DNA of 64,000 bases from NCBI RefSeq assembly GCF_900100015.1, contig NZ_FNDD01000019.1, positions 38,434 to 102,433 on the forward strand. The letters are read 5' to 3'. The stretch comes from Vibrio xiamenensis. Its GTDB lineage: Bacteria; Pseudomonadota; Gammaproteobacteria; Enterobacterales; Vibrionaceae. Below the pieces are notes generated by a model, which had not been told where the DNA came from, ran no database searches, and worked only from the letters and a program-made list of their open reading frames with translations. Below are positions 7,285 to 17,379 of the stretch, piece by piece; the stretch's first letter is position 1; each line of letters starts with the position of its first letter. The position numbers were made by a program, and so were the translations under genes.

Positions 7285-8769
7285 ATGGCTAACTATTTCA
7301 ATACGCTAAATCTTCGCGAGAAGCTTGACCAACTTGGCCGCTGCCGCTTTATGGATCGCAGTGAATTTGCGACCGAAGCTGATTACCTCAAAGGCAAAAA
7401 AGTGGTCATCGTTGGCTGTGGTGCTCAAGGTCTAAACCAAGGTCTAAACATGCGTGACTCAGGTCTTGATGTGTCTTACGCATTGCGTCAAGCAGCGATC
7501 GACGAGCAACGTCAATCGTTTAAGAATGCGAAAGATAACGGCTTTGTGGTAGGTAGTTATGAAGAGCTGATTCCTCAAGCTGACCTAGTGATGAACCTGA
7601 CTCCTGACAAACAACACAGCAACGTGGTTGCAACGGTTATGCCTCTAATGAAAGAAGGCGCCGCGCTAGGTTACTCACACGGCTTCAATATCGTTGAAGA
7701 AGGTATGCAAGTGCGTAAAGACATCACTGTTGTGATGGTTGCGCCGAAATGTCCAGGTACCGAAGTTCGTGAAGAATACAAACGTGGTTTCGGGGTTCCA
7801 ACTCTAATCGCGGTTCACCCAGAAAACGATCCAAAAGGCGAAGGTTGGGATATCGCTAAAGCATGGGCGGCGGCAACAGGTGGTCACCGTGCTGGCTGTC
7901 TAGAGTCTTCATTCGTTGCTGAAGTTAAATCAGACTTGATGGGCGAGCAAACTATCCTTTGTGGCATGCTACAAGCCGGTTCTATCGTTTGTTACGAGAA
8001 GATGGTTGCTGAAGGTATTGATGCTGGCTACGCAGGTAAATTGCTGCAATACGGTTGGGAAACCATCACTGAAGCTCTGAAGTTTGGTGGCATCACGCAC
8101 ATGATGGATCGCCTATCAAACCCAGCGAAAATCAAAGCATTTGAACTGTCTGAAGAGCTAAAAGATCTGATGCGCCCACTGTACAACAAGCACATGGACG
8201 ACATCATTGAAGGTGAATTCTCAAGCACCATGATGGCTGACTGGGCGAACGATGACGTTAACCTATTCAAATGGCGTGAAGAAACAGGTCAAACTGCGTT
8301 TGAAAACTACCCTGAAAGCAGCGTTGAAATTTCTGAACAAGAGTACTTTGATAACGGTATTTTGATGATTGCTATGGTTCGCGCTGGGGTTGAGCTTGCG
8401 TTTGAAGCTATGACTGCATCAGGCATCATCGATGAGTCAGCTTACTACGAATCACTACACGAATTACCACTTATCGCCAACACTGTTGCGCGTAAGCGTC
8501 TATACGAAATGAACGTGGTTATCTCAGATACGGCTGAATATGGTAACTACCTATTTGCTAACGTAGCAACACCGCTACTGCGTGAGAAGTTCATGCCTGC
8601 CGTTAGCACAGACGTTATTGGTAAAGGTCTAGGCGAGAGCTCAAACCAAGTTGATAACGCGCGTCTTATCGAAGTGAACGAAACCATTCGTAACCACCCA
8701 GTGGAATACATTGGTGAAGAACTACGCGGCTACATGACTGACATGAAACACATCGCAGTTGGTGGCTAA
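7285..8769 (+). CDS. ilvC: Ketol-acid reductoisomerase (long form)
   Basis: Converts 2-acetolactate and 2-aceto-2-hydroxybutyrate to the dihydroxy acids of valine and isoleucine synthesis, using NADPH and Mg2+. It is the 494-residue class II enzyme of enterics and vibrios, with an N-terminal Rossmann domain (VVIVGCGAQGLNQG near residue 38) and a duplicated C-terminal knotted domain. The start at 7285 has AAAGGAGAG upstream; an ATG at 7225 would add 20 residues absent from the family. Codon use looks like that of a highly expressed gene. It is flanked by ilvY and a strong terminator. Confidence 0.97.
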   Translation: MANYFNTLNLREKLDQLGRCRFMDRSEFATEADYLKGKKVVIVGCGAQGLNQGLNMRDSGLDVSYALRQAAIDEQRQSFKNAKDNGFVVGSYEELIPQADLVMNLTPDKQHSNVVATVMPLMKEGAALGYSHGFNIVEEGMQVRKDITVVMVAPKCPGTEVREEYKRGFGVPTLIAVHPENDPKGEGWDIAKAWAAATGGHRAGCLESSFVAEVKSDLMGEQTILCGMLQAGSIVCYEKMVAEGIDAGYAGKLLQYGWETITEALKFGGITHMMDRLSNPAKIKAFELSEELKDLMRPLYNKHMDDIIEGEFSSTMMADWANDDVNLFKWREETGQTAFENYPESSVEISEQEYFDNGILMIAMVRAGVELAFEAMTASGIIDESAYYESLHELPLIANTVARKRLYEMNVVISDTAEYGNYLFANVATPLLREKFMPAVSTDVIGKGLGESSNQVDNARLIEVNETIRNHPVEYIGEELRGYMTDMKHIAVGG

Positions 8770-8860
8770 TGCGCAGCGGCGCTCATCTAAATGTGAGCGC
8801 CAGCCGAGCAAATAAGAACCTCTCAGAGGTCAAAAAATAAATACTTAAACACAACATTAA

Positions 8861-8892
8861 AAAAGCCTTACTGCATCAGTAAGGCTTTTTCT
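8861..8892. terminator. Bidirectional terminator between ilvC and ubiK
   Basis: A 13-bp perfect stem AAAAGCCTTACTG/CAGTAAGGCTTTT with T run; convergent genes on both sides. Confidence 0.9.
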
Positions 8893-8931
8893 TTGGGCGT
8901 TATTTTTAGTGCCGTCTTCGCGAGAACTGGC

Positions 8932-9192
8932 TTATTCAGCCGCTTTATCACCAAGCTTGGCTTCGATATCTGCCAGTTTCTTTTCCATCTCGGTCAGCTT
9001 TTGGCGAGTGCGCAGCAGAACCTGGGTTTGTACGTCAAACTCTTCGCGGCTGACGACGTCGAGTTTGTTGAGCTGGCCTTGAATGACTTGACGGACTTTT
9101 TGGTCAACGTCGCTGCCGAGGTCTTTGACCGGTTGTGGCATTGAGTCATGGATTTGTTTGGCAATTTGCTCGAGTTTTTTTGGGTCAAACAT
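8932..9192 (-). CDS. ubiK: Ubiquinone biosynthesis accessory factor UbiK (YqiC)
   Basis: Small helical protein that works with UbiJ in aerobic ubiquinone synthesis. The protein begins MFDPKKLEQIAKQ, like E. coli YqiC, has the conserved SREEFDVQTQVLLRTR block (residues about 48-63) and a C-terminal coiled coil. I use the ATG at 9192 (86 residues, AAAGGAG about 11 bases upstream); a start at 9222 would add ten residues not seen in the family. Apparently monocistronic. Confidence 0.9.
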   Translation of the reverse strand: MFDPKKLEQIAKQIHDSMPQPVKDLGSDVDQKVRQVIQGQLNKLDVVSREEFDVQTQVLLRTRQKLTEMEKKLADIEAKLGDKAAE

Positions 9193-9284
9193 AGTGGCGT
9201 AAACTCCTTTAAATTTATCCACATTCTATGTAATTGAGTAAAGAAAGTCGCCCTTTAGGATGCAAAAAAGCGCACAGATAGACA

Positions 9285-9307
9285 AAAGGCCCCAATGGGG
9301 CCTTTTC
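9285..9307. terminator. Terminator of vexRAB operon
   Basis: A 10-bp stem AAAAGGCCCC/GGGGCCTTTT lies just past the vexB stop; on the minus strand it ends in TTTT. Confidence 0.8.
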
Positions 9308-9335
9308 AGAGTGAGTGCTTAACTTGAATTGAGCG

Positions 9336-12300
9336 TTATTCGTGATGCGGATTCACACCGTGCTCGCTAAGTTCTGCTCGCGTGCGTGCTGCGCGCTCCT
9401 GGTCTTCAATAAACTCAGGCAGAGGCTGATGTTTTTCTGCCAGATAGCTGTAGATAACCGGTAACACAAACAGTGTGAACAGTGTACCGATCGACAGACC
9501 CGATACGATAACCACACCAATACTAAAGCGCTGCGCTGCACCTGCGCCTGTGGCATACATCAATGGAATCAAGCCGGCAATCATTGCCGCGGTGGTCATC
9601 AAGATTGGGCGCAGTCGAACTTTCGCCGCTTCGGTGACCGCTTCAATTCGGCTGAGTTTATTTTGTAACTGCTCTTCTTTGGCTACCTCACAGATCAAAA
9701 TACCGTGCTTGGTAATCAGACCGATTAAGGTAATCAACCCCACTTGCGAGTAGATGTTCATTGAGGCAGCGCCCCAAGCGAGCGAGATTAACGCACCGCA
9801 CACCGCAAGAGGTACTGAAACCAAAATTACCAATGGATCGCGTAGCGACTCAAATTGAATCGCCAATACCAAGAAGATGATCGCCAGTGCTAAGCCAAAG
9901 GTGGCATATAACGCACTGCCTTCAGTGACAAATTGGCGTGATTCACCCATGTAATCATGGTTGTAACCTTTTGGCAGTTTGGTGGCGGCAATATTCTCAA
10001 ACCAATCGACCGCTGTGCCCATGGTGGTGCCCGGTGCTGGAACCGCGCCTATGGTCGCTGAGTTGAGCTGGTTAAAGTGTGGCAGTGAGCGAGGCTCAGC
10101 GATGACATCAATATGCACTAAACTACCGAGTGGCACTGCGTTGCCATTGGCTGAGCGCACATAATACTGATTCATCGACTCAGGGTTTAAGCGCCACTTA
10201 CGTTCCACTTGCGGAATAACTTCGTATGAGCGGCCATTAAGGTCAATTCGGTTAACGTAGCCATCGGCCATCATGGTGCTGAGGGTAATGCCGATATCCT
10301 GCATAGTCACGCCATAAGCGCCGGCTTTGTCTTTGTCGATGTTGATTTTCATCGTCGCCGAGTCAAAGTTCAGATCGAGGTTGGAGTAGACAAAAATCGG
10401 GTTCTTAGTCACTTCAGTCAAAATGTCGCTCGCCACAGTAAATAAGCTTTCAAAGTTATTTGGAGTGGTAATGACAAATTGCAGCGGCAGGCCGGAACCT
10501 GCACCTGGAAGCTCAGGCATTTGGAATGCCGTGATTGCCATGCCCGGGATATCTTTAACTAAGTTACCGACGCGTTTGGTGATCTCCTTTTGGCTGGCTT
10601 CACGTTGGCTCCACGGCACCAATGAGGCGATACCAAATGCTTGGTTTGAGTTTGGAACCCCGGTAAATGCCTGCGCATATTTCACTTCATCTTGCTGGCT
10701 GAGGATTGTGTTGACGTCGTTCATGGTGTTGGCGAGATAATCAAGGTTGGCGTTGGAGGCGCCAGTACCCATCATCATCACCACGCCTTTATCTTCCGCT
10801 GGCGCCAGTTCGCTTGGAATGAATTTGAACATCACAGGTAAACTGACGAACACAATCACGCCAAATGCGACGATAACCGGGCGACGCTTCATGACTGCAT
10901 TGAGCATACGCTCGTAGCGGTTGGTCATACGATCAAGAAAGTTATGGACGCCTTTTTCAAAACGATTTGGCGTTAACGTTTCCTTGAGCATTTTTGAACA
11001 CATCATCGGAGATAGCGTCAGGGCGATAATCCCAGAAACAAACACCGCGCCAGCAAGAGTCAGGGCGAATTCTTTAAATAGTGAACCGGTGACGCCGCCC
11101 ATTAAGGCAATCGGTGCGTACACCGCGCCAAGGGTCAGAGTCATTGAAATAACCGGAATGGCAATTTCTCGCGTACCTATGATTGCGGCGCGAAATGGTG
11201 TTTCGCCTTCTTTAATATGACGGTCGACGTTTTCCAAAACAACGATCGCATCGTCCACCACCAGACCGATGGCGAGTACCATTGCCAGTAGGGTCATTAA
11301 GTTCCAAGAGAAGCCCATAGCTTGCATGACCATCGCCACACCAATTAAGGACAGTGGAATGGTCACAATCGGAATGATCACTGCGCGAATTGAGCCAAGG
11401 AATAGGGTAATGACCACCAGTACGATCAATGCCGCTTCCACAATCGTCTTGATAACTTCGTGAATCGATTCGTTGATCGCAACTGTTGAGTCATACATGA
11501 CGTTCATGTGAATGTTGCTTGGCATATTGCGTTGTAAATCTGGCAATAGCTCTAGAACATCGTGAGCAATGTTGATTGGGTTGGCGCTTGGCGCAGCGTT
11601 AACCGCAAGTACCACGGCTTCGGCGCCGTTAGCGGTGGCGCGGTAAGTATCATGGCTCTTCGCTAGCGTAACTTTGGCGATGTCACTTAGGCGCGTAATG
11701 TTGCCGCTATCTTCGGTTTTGATGACTAGATTACGTAGCTCTTCCGGTGTCGATACTTGAGTATCTGCACTGCCGTTGTAGAGCACGAATTCACCAGTAG
11801 CCTGACCGGTTGCCGATTGATAGTTGTTGGCACTCAACACGCTCATCACATCGGTTGCGGTAAGATTAAACGCGGCCATTTTGGCTGGGTCCAACCATAC
11901 GCGCAGGGCGTATTGGGTACCACCGTAGACATCAATCGATGAAATGCCGTTGACCGCGTACATCTGCGGGTTGATAACACGTACGATGTAGTCGCCAATT
12001 TGGCTCGAATCGAGTTCGTTACTGGTAAAGCCAATATACATCACCGCGGTGGTTGAACCGGTTGACATCGTCACCGTCGGATCGTCCGCTTCTTTTGGTA
12101 ATTGCGAACGTACCGAGTTGGTTTTTGCCAGTACATCGGCAAGCGCACCGTTTGGATCGGTGTTGAGTTTCATGGTCGCTTTAATGGTTGAGCGACCAAG
12201 CACCGACTGCGAGGTCATGAAGTCGATGTTATCGGCTTGAGCAATGGCTTGTTCAAGCGGTTGAGTGATGAACCCTTGCACCAGATCCGCGCTGGCACCA

Positions 12301-12455
12301 TAGTAGCTGGTGGTCACCGTGATCTCGGTATTGGTCATATCCGGGTATTCGCGCACTTGCATTTTGAACACCGCTTGCAAGCCAAGCAGAGCGATCAAAA
12401 AGCTGATCGAAATCGCCAATACCGGACGTTTGATAAACACATCTGTAAAGCGCAT
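9336..12455 (-). CDS. vexB: RND multidrug efflux permease, VexB-like
   Basis: Proton-driven inner-membrane pump of a tripartite efflux system that expels detergents, bile salts and drugs through TolC. The 1039 residues show the RND layout: a membrane helix at 10-30, a large periplasmic loop, a central block of helices containing GLVVDDAIVVLENV (TM4, with the two proton-relay aspartates), then the repeated half. It lies 11 bases after vexA. The location next to ilvC and ubiK matches vexAB of V. cholerae as I recall it. The exact substrate range cannot be read from sequence. Confidence 0.88.
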   Translation of the reverse strand: MRFTDVFIKRPVLAISISFLIALLGLQAVFKMQVREYPDMTNTEITVTTSYYGASADLVQGFITQPLEQAIAQADNIDFMTSQSVLGRSTIKATMKLNTDPNGALADVLAKTNSVRSQLPKEADDPTVTMSTGSTTAVMYIGFTSNELDSSQIGDYIVRVINPQMYAVNGISSIDVYGGTQYALRVWLDPAKMAAFNLTATDVMSVLSANNYQSATGQATGEFVLYNGSADTQVSTPEELRNLVIKTEDSGNITRLSDIAKVTLAKSHDTYRATANGAEAVVLAVNAAPSANPINIAHDVLELLPDLQRNMPSNIHMNVMYDSTVAINESIHEVIKTIVEAALIVLVVITLFLGSIRAVIIPIVTIPLSLIGVAMVMQAMGFSWNLMTLLAMVLAIGLVVDDAIVVLENVDRHIKEGETPFRAAIIGTREIAIPVISMTLTLGAVYAPIALMGGVTGSLFKEFALTLAGAVFVSGIIALTLSPMMCSKMLKETLTPNRFEKGVHNFLDRMTNRYERMLNAVMKRRPVIVAFGVIVFVSLPVMFKFIPSELAPAEDKGVVMMMGTGASNANLDYLANTMNDVNTILSQQDEVKYAQAFTGVPNSNQAFGIASLVPWSQREASQKEITKRVGNLVKDIPGMAITAFQMPELPGAGSGLPLQFVITTPNNFESLFTVASDILTEVTKNPIFVYSNLDLNFDSATMKINIDKDKAGAYGVTMQDIGITLSTMMADGYVNRIDLNGRSYEVIPQVERKWRLNPESMNQYYVRSANGNAVPLGSLVHIDVIAEPRSLPHFNQLNSATIGAVPAPGTTMGTAVDWFENIAATKLPKGYNHDYMGESRQFVTEGSALYATFGLALAIIFLVLAIQFESLRDPLVILVSVPLAVCGALISLAWGAASMNIYSQVGLITLIGLITKHGILICEVAKEEQLQNKLSRIEAVTEAAKVRLRPILMTTAAMIAGLIPLMYATGAGAAQRFSIGVVIVSGLSIGTLFTLFVLPVIYSYLAEKHQPLPEFIEDQERAARTRAELSEHGVNPHHE

Positions 12456-12466
12456 AGTGCCTCCAG

Positions 12467-13573
12467 TTACAGCATCGGTGTTTCAGCTGGCGTCACGGTC
12501 GCCTCGCTTTCTACCACATGCACTTTCACGCCGTTACTCAAGCGAACTTGACCTGTGGTCACCACACGGTCACCATCTTTTACGCCATCCAGTACGTGCA
12601 CGATATCTTTATTACGTTCACCCACTTTGACAACGCGCTGTTCGACACGCTCTTCACCATCTTTGTTGGTGATTACGTATACGCTGTCGCCGTAAAGGGT
12701 AAAGGTAATCGATGTTTGCGGCAGCACGATTTGATCGGTCAATTTCGGCAAAATAATGTTGGTGCGGGCAAACATACCACTGCGTAATTTGCCATCGCTG
12801 TTTGGAATATTGGCTTGAACTTGAATCAGACCACTTTGCGCATTGACTGCGGGTTCAATCGCAGAAATGCTGCCTTTAAACGAACGGTTAGGGTAGGCAT
12901 CAACTTTGATGTCCACTTCTTGGGCGATATGAATACGCGAGATTTCGGTCTGTGGCACGGTAAAGCGAATGCGCATCACGCTGGTGTCTTCAAGGCGAAC
13001 AATGTCGGTACCGGCTTGCAGATATTGACCAAGGTAGACATTACGAATACCGATCATACCCGCAAATGGGGCATTGATTTCACGGCGACTAATCGCAGCT
13101 TTCAAGCTTTCAATATCAGCCTGAAGGGACAAAAAGCTCGCTTCTGCATCGTCAAAGTCTTCTTTGGACAGCGAACCTTTCTTATACAGACCTTGATAGC
13201 GTTTGAATTTCGCTTCGGCAGCCGGCAGGCGAGCTTGTGAGCTCTTTAAGTTGGCGCGCTCGACTGAAGTATCCAGAGCAACTAACGGCTGGCCTTTACG
13301 GACTTGGGTTCCGGATTCAAATGAGATTTTATCAATCACGCCGCTGGTTTCGTTGGCGATCATTACCCCTTGGTTCGGTTCGATAAAACCGATCGCTTCA
13401 ATCACCGGTACCCAGTCGACCGATTTCGCCGTCACCTCAGTGACCGGAAAACTTTGCTCCGGCATATTGGCGAGGTATTCGGCAATTTTCTTTTGCTTAA
13501 ACATATTGAAACCAATCACGCTGCCAAACAGAAGCACCGCGATAAGTAACATCAGAAAGGTCCACTTTTTCAT
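12467..13573 (-). CDS. vexA: RND periplasmic adaptor (membrane fusion protein), VexA-like
   Basis: Links the RND pump to TolC in the periplasm. It starts with an uncleaved or signal-type hydrophobic helix (residues 4-22), with no lipobox cysteine, followed by the lipoyl/hairpin/beta-barrel order of adaptor proteins; the half-lipoyl motif GTQVRKGQPLVALD is near residue 85. The start at 13573 (MKKWTF) gives 368 residues; an upstream start would precede the hydrophobic helix with unrelated sequence. Between vexR and vexB in one operon. Confidence 0.88.
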   Translation of the reverse strand: MKKWTFLMLLIAVLLFGSVIGFNMFKQKKIAEYLANMPEQSFPVTEVTAKSVDWVPVIEAIGFIEPNQGVMIANETSGVIDKISFESGTQVRKGQPLVALDTSVERANLKSSQARLPAAEAKFKRYQGLYKKGSLSKEDFDDAEASFLSLQADIESLKAAISRREINAPFAGMIGIRNVYLGQYLQAGTDIVRLEDTSVMRIRFTVPQTEISRIHIAQEVDIKVDAYPNRSFKGSISAIEPAVNAQSGLIQVQANIPNSDGKLRSGMFARTNIILPKLTDQIVLPQTSITFTLYGDSVYVITNKDGEERVEQRVVKVGERNKDIVHVLDGVKDGDRVVTTGQVRLSNGVKVHVVESEATVTPAETPML

Positions 13574-13593
13574 CGTGACACAAACTCCAGATT

Positions 13594-14172
13594 TTAATGA
13601 GTAATGATGGCATCCCAACTTGCGTTGATGATGTCGTCTATGCTGTCTTGTATTGAAAGAATGCCTTGGCGCTGCTTAGTTAACATCATCACGATGGGTG
13701 AAAAACTAAGGTGCATTAAGGTCTCGTTGTCGAGCGGTTTGATAAACCCTTGTTGCTTTCCCTGATCAAGTATTTGATGAACCTGGCTAAACAATTGCTT
13801 TTCTAGCGATTGAATAGACTTATCTCCAAGCGTTGGAAGTGATTCATATTGAGCACGATTACTAATGACGGAGGTATTGGACTCATTCAGGTTCCAAATG
13901 TTGAGGCATATAGTACGGTGCTTTTGTTTAATTGACATGTCAGCGTCAAGGCCATGCTGTATTGCATCGGCAATACGATGAGCGACGTGTTTGCGAACTT
14001 GCCGGAGTAAATGCTCTTTGTCCGTAAAGTAGCGATAGATAGTGCCAGCCGCGATACCAGCGCGATTGGCGACTTTTTGCATAGAAAGACCGCCAAATCC
14101 GACTTCAGCAATCAGTTTTTCGGCCGCTTCTATAATTTGAGTGTATTTTTCTGGGCTTAACGGTTTCGACAT
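13594..14172 (-). CDS. vexR: TetR-family regulator of the efflux operon, VexR-like
   Basis: First gene of the operon. An N-terminal TetR helix-turn-helix (residues about 10-55, with AGIAAGTIYRYFTDKEHLL as its core) is followed by a helical ligand-binding domain. I choose the ATG at 14172 (MSKPLS, 192 residues) because the next ATG upstream, at 14202, lies inside the operator palindrome; neither has a good Shine-Dalgarno, so this start is uncertain. In V. cholerae VexR is reported as an activator of vexRAB; whether this one activates or represses cannot be told here. Confidence 0.82.
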   Translation of the reverse strand: MSKPLSPEKYTQIIEAAEKLIAEVGFGGLSMQKVANRAGIAAGTIYRYFTDKEHLLRQVRKHVAHRIADAIQHGLDADMSIKQKHRTICLNIWNLNESNTSVISNRAQYESLPTLGDKSIQSLEKQLFSQVHQILDQGKQQGFIKPLDNETLMHLSFSPIVMMLTKQRQGILSIQDSIDDIINASWDAIITH

Positions 14173-14180
14173 AAAAATAT

Positions 14181-14204
14181 AAATGAATGAATGTTCATTC
14201 ATTT
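14181..14204. promoter_or_regulatory. Palindromic operator upstream of vexR
   Basis: AAATGAATGAA and TTCATTCATTT form a perfect 11-bp inverted repeat around TG. The GAATGAA/TTCATTC core is common in TetR-family operators, and it overlaps the region immediately before vexR, so VexR autoregulation is likely. Confidence 0.75.
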
Positions 14205-14331
14205 ATAAACCTAGTCCAAAATTTTTGCAATCCACTTGTGCAGTAAAAGTGATGTTTATCTCGATTCGCGATTGGAATCGAGTAGCGAGGGGATTATCAT
14301 TAGCAGCCTGAATAAAAGGATTGTGACTGAA

Positions 14332-16350
14332 ATGAAGTTAAACCCCAGCCAAGACGAAGCGGTAAAATATGTATCCGGGCCTTGCCTAGTACTGGCTGGT
14401 GCCGGTTCAGGAAAAACCCGCGTGATCACGAATAAGATCGCCTATCTGGTACAACAATGTGGCTATAAAGCGCGAAATATCGCAGCCGTGACATTTACCA
14501 ATAAAGCGGCGCGCGAGATGAAAGAGCGTGTCGGCCAGACGCTTGGCAAAGCCGAATCCAAAGGTTTGATGGTCTCAACCTTTCACACCCTAGGTTTGAA
14601 TATCATCAAACGTGAATATAAAGCGCTTGGTTTGAAAGCGGGGTTTTCACTGTTTGACGATCAAGACCAAATGGCGCTACTCAAAGAGCTAACCGAGAAG
14701 CAACTGGACGGTGATAAAGACCTATTGCGTCAGTTATTGAGTACCATTTCTAACTGGAAAAACGATATGTTTAGCCCCGAGCAAGCCAAAGCGTATGCTC
14801 AGGGCGAACAGCAGCAATTGTTCGCGTTTTGTTTTGAGATGTACCAAAACCAGATGCGAGCATACAACGCGCTCGACTTTGACGACTTGATTTTGATGCC
14901 AGTGCAACTGCTCAAGACCAACCAAGAGGTACGCGAGCGTTGGCAAAATCGCATTCGCTATCTGCTGGTGGATGAATACCAAGATACCAACACCAGTCAG
15001 TATGAACTGGTTAAGCTGTTGGTTGGGCAACGCGAACGTCTGACCGTAGTGGGTGATGACGACCAGTCTATCTATTCCTGGCGTGGCGCCAAGCCGCAAA
15101 ACTTGATTTTGCTTGGCCAAGATTATCCTGGCCTGCGTTTAATTAAGCTTGAGCAAAATTACCGCTCAACCAGCCGAATTCTACGTGCGGCCAACATTTT
15201 GATTGCCAATAACCCGCACGTGTATGAAAAATCGCTGTTTTCTGAAATTCCCGACGGTGAAAAACTCAAAGTTTTGCTCGCCAAAAACGAAGAGCATGAA
15301 GCAGAGCGAATTACCGGCGAACTTATTGCACATAAGTTTTTAAATCGCACCGAATATCGCGATTATGCGGTTTTGTACCGTGGTAACCATCAGTCGCGCT
15401 TGATTGAAAAATCCTTGATGCAAAACCGTGTGCCGTACAAGTTGTCGGGTGGAACATCGTTTTTCGCCCGCGCCGAAATCAAAGACATCATGGCCTATTT
15501 GCGTATTCTGGTGAATCCAGATGACGACAATGCATTTTTGCGTATTGTGAATACGCCGCGCCGTGAAATCGGCCCTGTTACCTTAGAAAAATTGGGCAGT
15601 TACGCCAATATGCGTGGCAAAAGCCTATTTGAGGCAAGTTTTGAAATGGGTCTTGAGCAAACGCTAGGTGGACGCGGGTTAGAAAACCTGCGCCGATTCA
15701 CTCAGTGGTTAGTTAAAGTGAGTGATGAAGCTGAGCGAGGCGATACCGTTTCGGCGGTGCGCTCGTTAGTGCGTGATATCCATTATGAAGATTGGCTGTA
15801 CGAAACCTCTTCAAGTCCGAAAGCGGCGGAAATGCGCATGAAGAACGTTTCGGACTTGTATTCATGGATCGTCGCTGACTTGGAAGGCGATAACTACGAC
15901 CAGGAAGAGAAGACCCTCAAAGAGGTGGTTCAGCGTCTCACGCTGCGTGACATGATGGAGCGCGGTGAAGAAGACGATGATACCGATGCAGTGCAGTTAA
16001 TGACGCTACACGCGTCCAAAGGTCTTGAATTTCCTTACGTATATCTGATGGGCGCGGAAGAGGGCATTTTGCCGCACCAAACCAGCATTGATGAAGATAA
16101 TGTCGAAGAAGAACGCCGCTTGATGTATGTGGGGATTACTCGTGCCCAGCGGGAACTCACTTTTACGATGTGTAAAGAGCGCCGCCAGTTTGGCGAGCTT
16201 ATCAAGCCAACGCAAAGTCGTTTTTTGGACGAATTGCCTTTTGATGATGTGGAGTGGGAACAGACCAAGAAACCGGTGACGCAGGAAGAGCGTATGGCTA
16301 AAGGCCAAGCGCATATTGCGAATATCCGCGCCATGTTCAATAAGAAATAA
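14332..16350 (+). CDS. rep: ATP-dependent DNA helicase Rep
   Basis: Superfamily 1 3'-5' helicase that helps replication forks past protein roadblocks. Walker A GAGSGKT is at residues 22-28, with VDEYQDTN (Walker B), GDDDQSIYSWRGA and LTLHASKGLEFP-type motif VI region in order. Whole-length similarity to E. coli Rep distinguishes it from the second helicase here, uvrD at 43648. The ATG at 14332 (MKLNPSQ, 672 residues; E. coli has 673) has AAAAGGA upstream. Transcribed away from vexR and ended by a strong terminator. Confidence 0.96.
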   Translation: MKLNPSQDEAVKYVSGPCLVLAGAGSGKTRVITNKIAYLVQQCGYKARNIAAVTFTNKAAREMKERVGQTLGKAESKGLMVSTFHTLGLNIIKREYKALGLKAGFSLFDDQDQMALLKELTEKQLDGDKDLLRQLLSTISNWKNDMFSPEQAKAYAQGEQQQLFAFCFEMYQNQMRAYNALDFDDLILMPVQLLKTNQEVRERWQNRIRYLLVDEYQDTNTSQYELVKLLVGQRERLTVVGDDDQSIYSWRGAKPQNLILLGQDYPGLRLIKLEQNYRSTSRILRAANILIANNPHVYEKSLFSEIPDGEKLKVLLAKNEEHEAERITGELIAHKFLNRTEYRDYAVLYRGNHQSRLIEKSLMQNRVPYKLSGGTSFFARAEIKDIMAYLRILVNPDDDNAFLRIVNTPRREIGPVTLEKLGSYANMRGKSLFEASFEMGLEQTLGGRGLENLRRFTQWLVKVSDEAERGDTVSAVRSLVRDIHYEDWLYETSSSPKAAEMRMKNVSDLYSWIVADLEGDNYDQEEKTLKEVVQRLTLRDMMERGEEDDDTDAVQLMTLHASKGLEFPYVYLMGAEEGILPHQTSIDEDNVEEERRLMYVGITRAQRELTFTMCKERRQFGELIKPTQSRFLDELPFDDVEWEQTKKPVTQEERMAKGQAHIANIRAMFNKK

Positions 16351-16372
16351 TCATTAGCGCTGCGAAAAACAA

Positions 16373-16403
16373 AAAAGCTGGCGACTCTACGCCAGCTTTT
16401 TAT
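16373..16403. terminator. Terminator between rep and cytochrome c5 gene
   Basis: An 11-bp stem AAAAGCTGGCG/CGCCAGCTTTT with T run; serves convergent genes. Confidence 0.9.
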
Positions 16404-16426
16404 TGTCTGAATGGCTATAACGGGTA

Positions 16427-16837
16427 CTACAAACCTTCAATCATATGGTCGATGGCCGCGACGATTTCATCATCTGAGCAGTCCATACAGGTGCCGCGTG
16501 GTGGCATGGCATTGAAGCCATTGATAGCGTGATCTTTAAGGACATCTTTGCCTTTAGCAATGCGCGGCGCCCAGTTATCCGCATTGCCTTTGATTGGCGC
16601 GCCACTGACTCCAGAGCCGTGACAAGCAATACAGAAAGTACCGTAAACTGTTGCTCCATCGCGAGGGCCGCTCGGCGCTTTAGCGGCAACAGGTTCGCTA
16701 CCCGCCAAATAAACATCACCCACTGGTTTAATTCGTTCAGCGATATCATCATACTGCTGCTGGGTGATCGTGGCGGCCACTGAAGAAAAACTCAGTGACG
16801 CGAGAGCGACGTACAAGATTGATCGAAACATAGACAT
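16427..16837 (-). CDS. Small periplasmic cytochrome c (c5 type)
   Basis: Exported monohaem cytochrome. A signal peptide (MFRSILYVALASLSF ... SSVAA) is followed by one CIACH haem site near the middle and a distal MPPRG motif that supplies the methionine ligand. Two extra cysteines (CMDC) near the C-terminus match the disulphide of cytochrome c5. The ATG at 16837 has GTGAG seven bases upstream (136 residues); a second ATG two codons later is possible. Probably a respiratory electron carrier, partner unknown. Confidence 0.88.
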   Translation of the reverse strand: MSMFRSILYVALASLSFSSVAATITQQQYDDIAERIKPVGDVYLAGSEPVAAKAPSGPRDGATVYGTFCIACHGSGVSGAPIKGNADNWAPRIAKGKDVLKDHAINGFNAMPPRGTCMDCSDDEIVAAIDHMIEGL

Positions 16838-17136
16838 TAAGCTCACTTCCATTGCTATAGATATAGATAAGTTGGGGCTTATCTTCATTATTAGAGTATC
16901 GGAACTGATCAGCAGTTAGATCAACTGTTAAATCAATGTAAATAATGGGTGATTATATCCCGTTAACTTATGCTCATAAACAACAAGTTATTCTCTACAA
17001 GGGGTAGGTCACATGAGAAATTGGTTGTTTACACGCGTTAATTGCCCAAAAAGGCGTCAAACGACAAAAAAAAGTTGAAAAAGTACTAGACGATGAATTG
17101 GGATCTACGTATTATTCCACTCCGCCGATAGGGCAT

Positions 17137-17213
<77 letters not shown>

Positions 17214-17248
17214 ATTCATCCGGAAGGCTTTATCGGTAGGAAAACAGT

Positions 17249-17325
17249 GGTGGCTATAGCTCAGTCGGTAGAGCCCCGGATTGTGATTCCGGTTGTCGCG
17301 AGTTCAAGTCTCGTTAGCCACCCCA
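17249..17325 (+). tRNA. tRNA-His (anticodon GTG), first copy
   Basis: 77 bases including the extra 5' G at -1 characteristic of tRNA-His, anticodon loop TTGTGAT, encoded CCCCA 3' end. It differs from the second copy at a few D-arm, D-stem and T-loop positions. Confidence 0.96.
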
Positions 17326-17379
17326 TTATTTAGGTAACTTCGGTTCCCTGCTTTGAACTTGTTCGAGGCGAAATTAAAT

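Noticed and set aside
8893..9144. Plus-strand 83-residue open reading frame over ubiK
   Set aside because: It is the antisense shadow of ubiK, without a ribosome site or family match.
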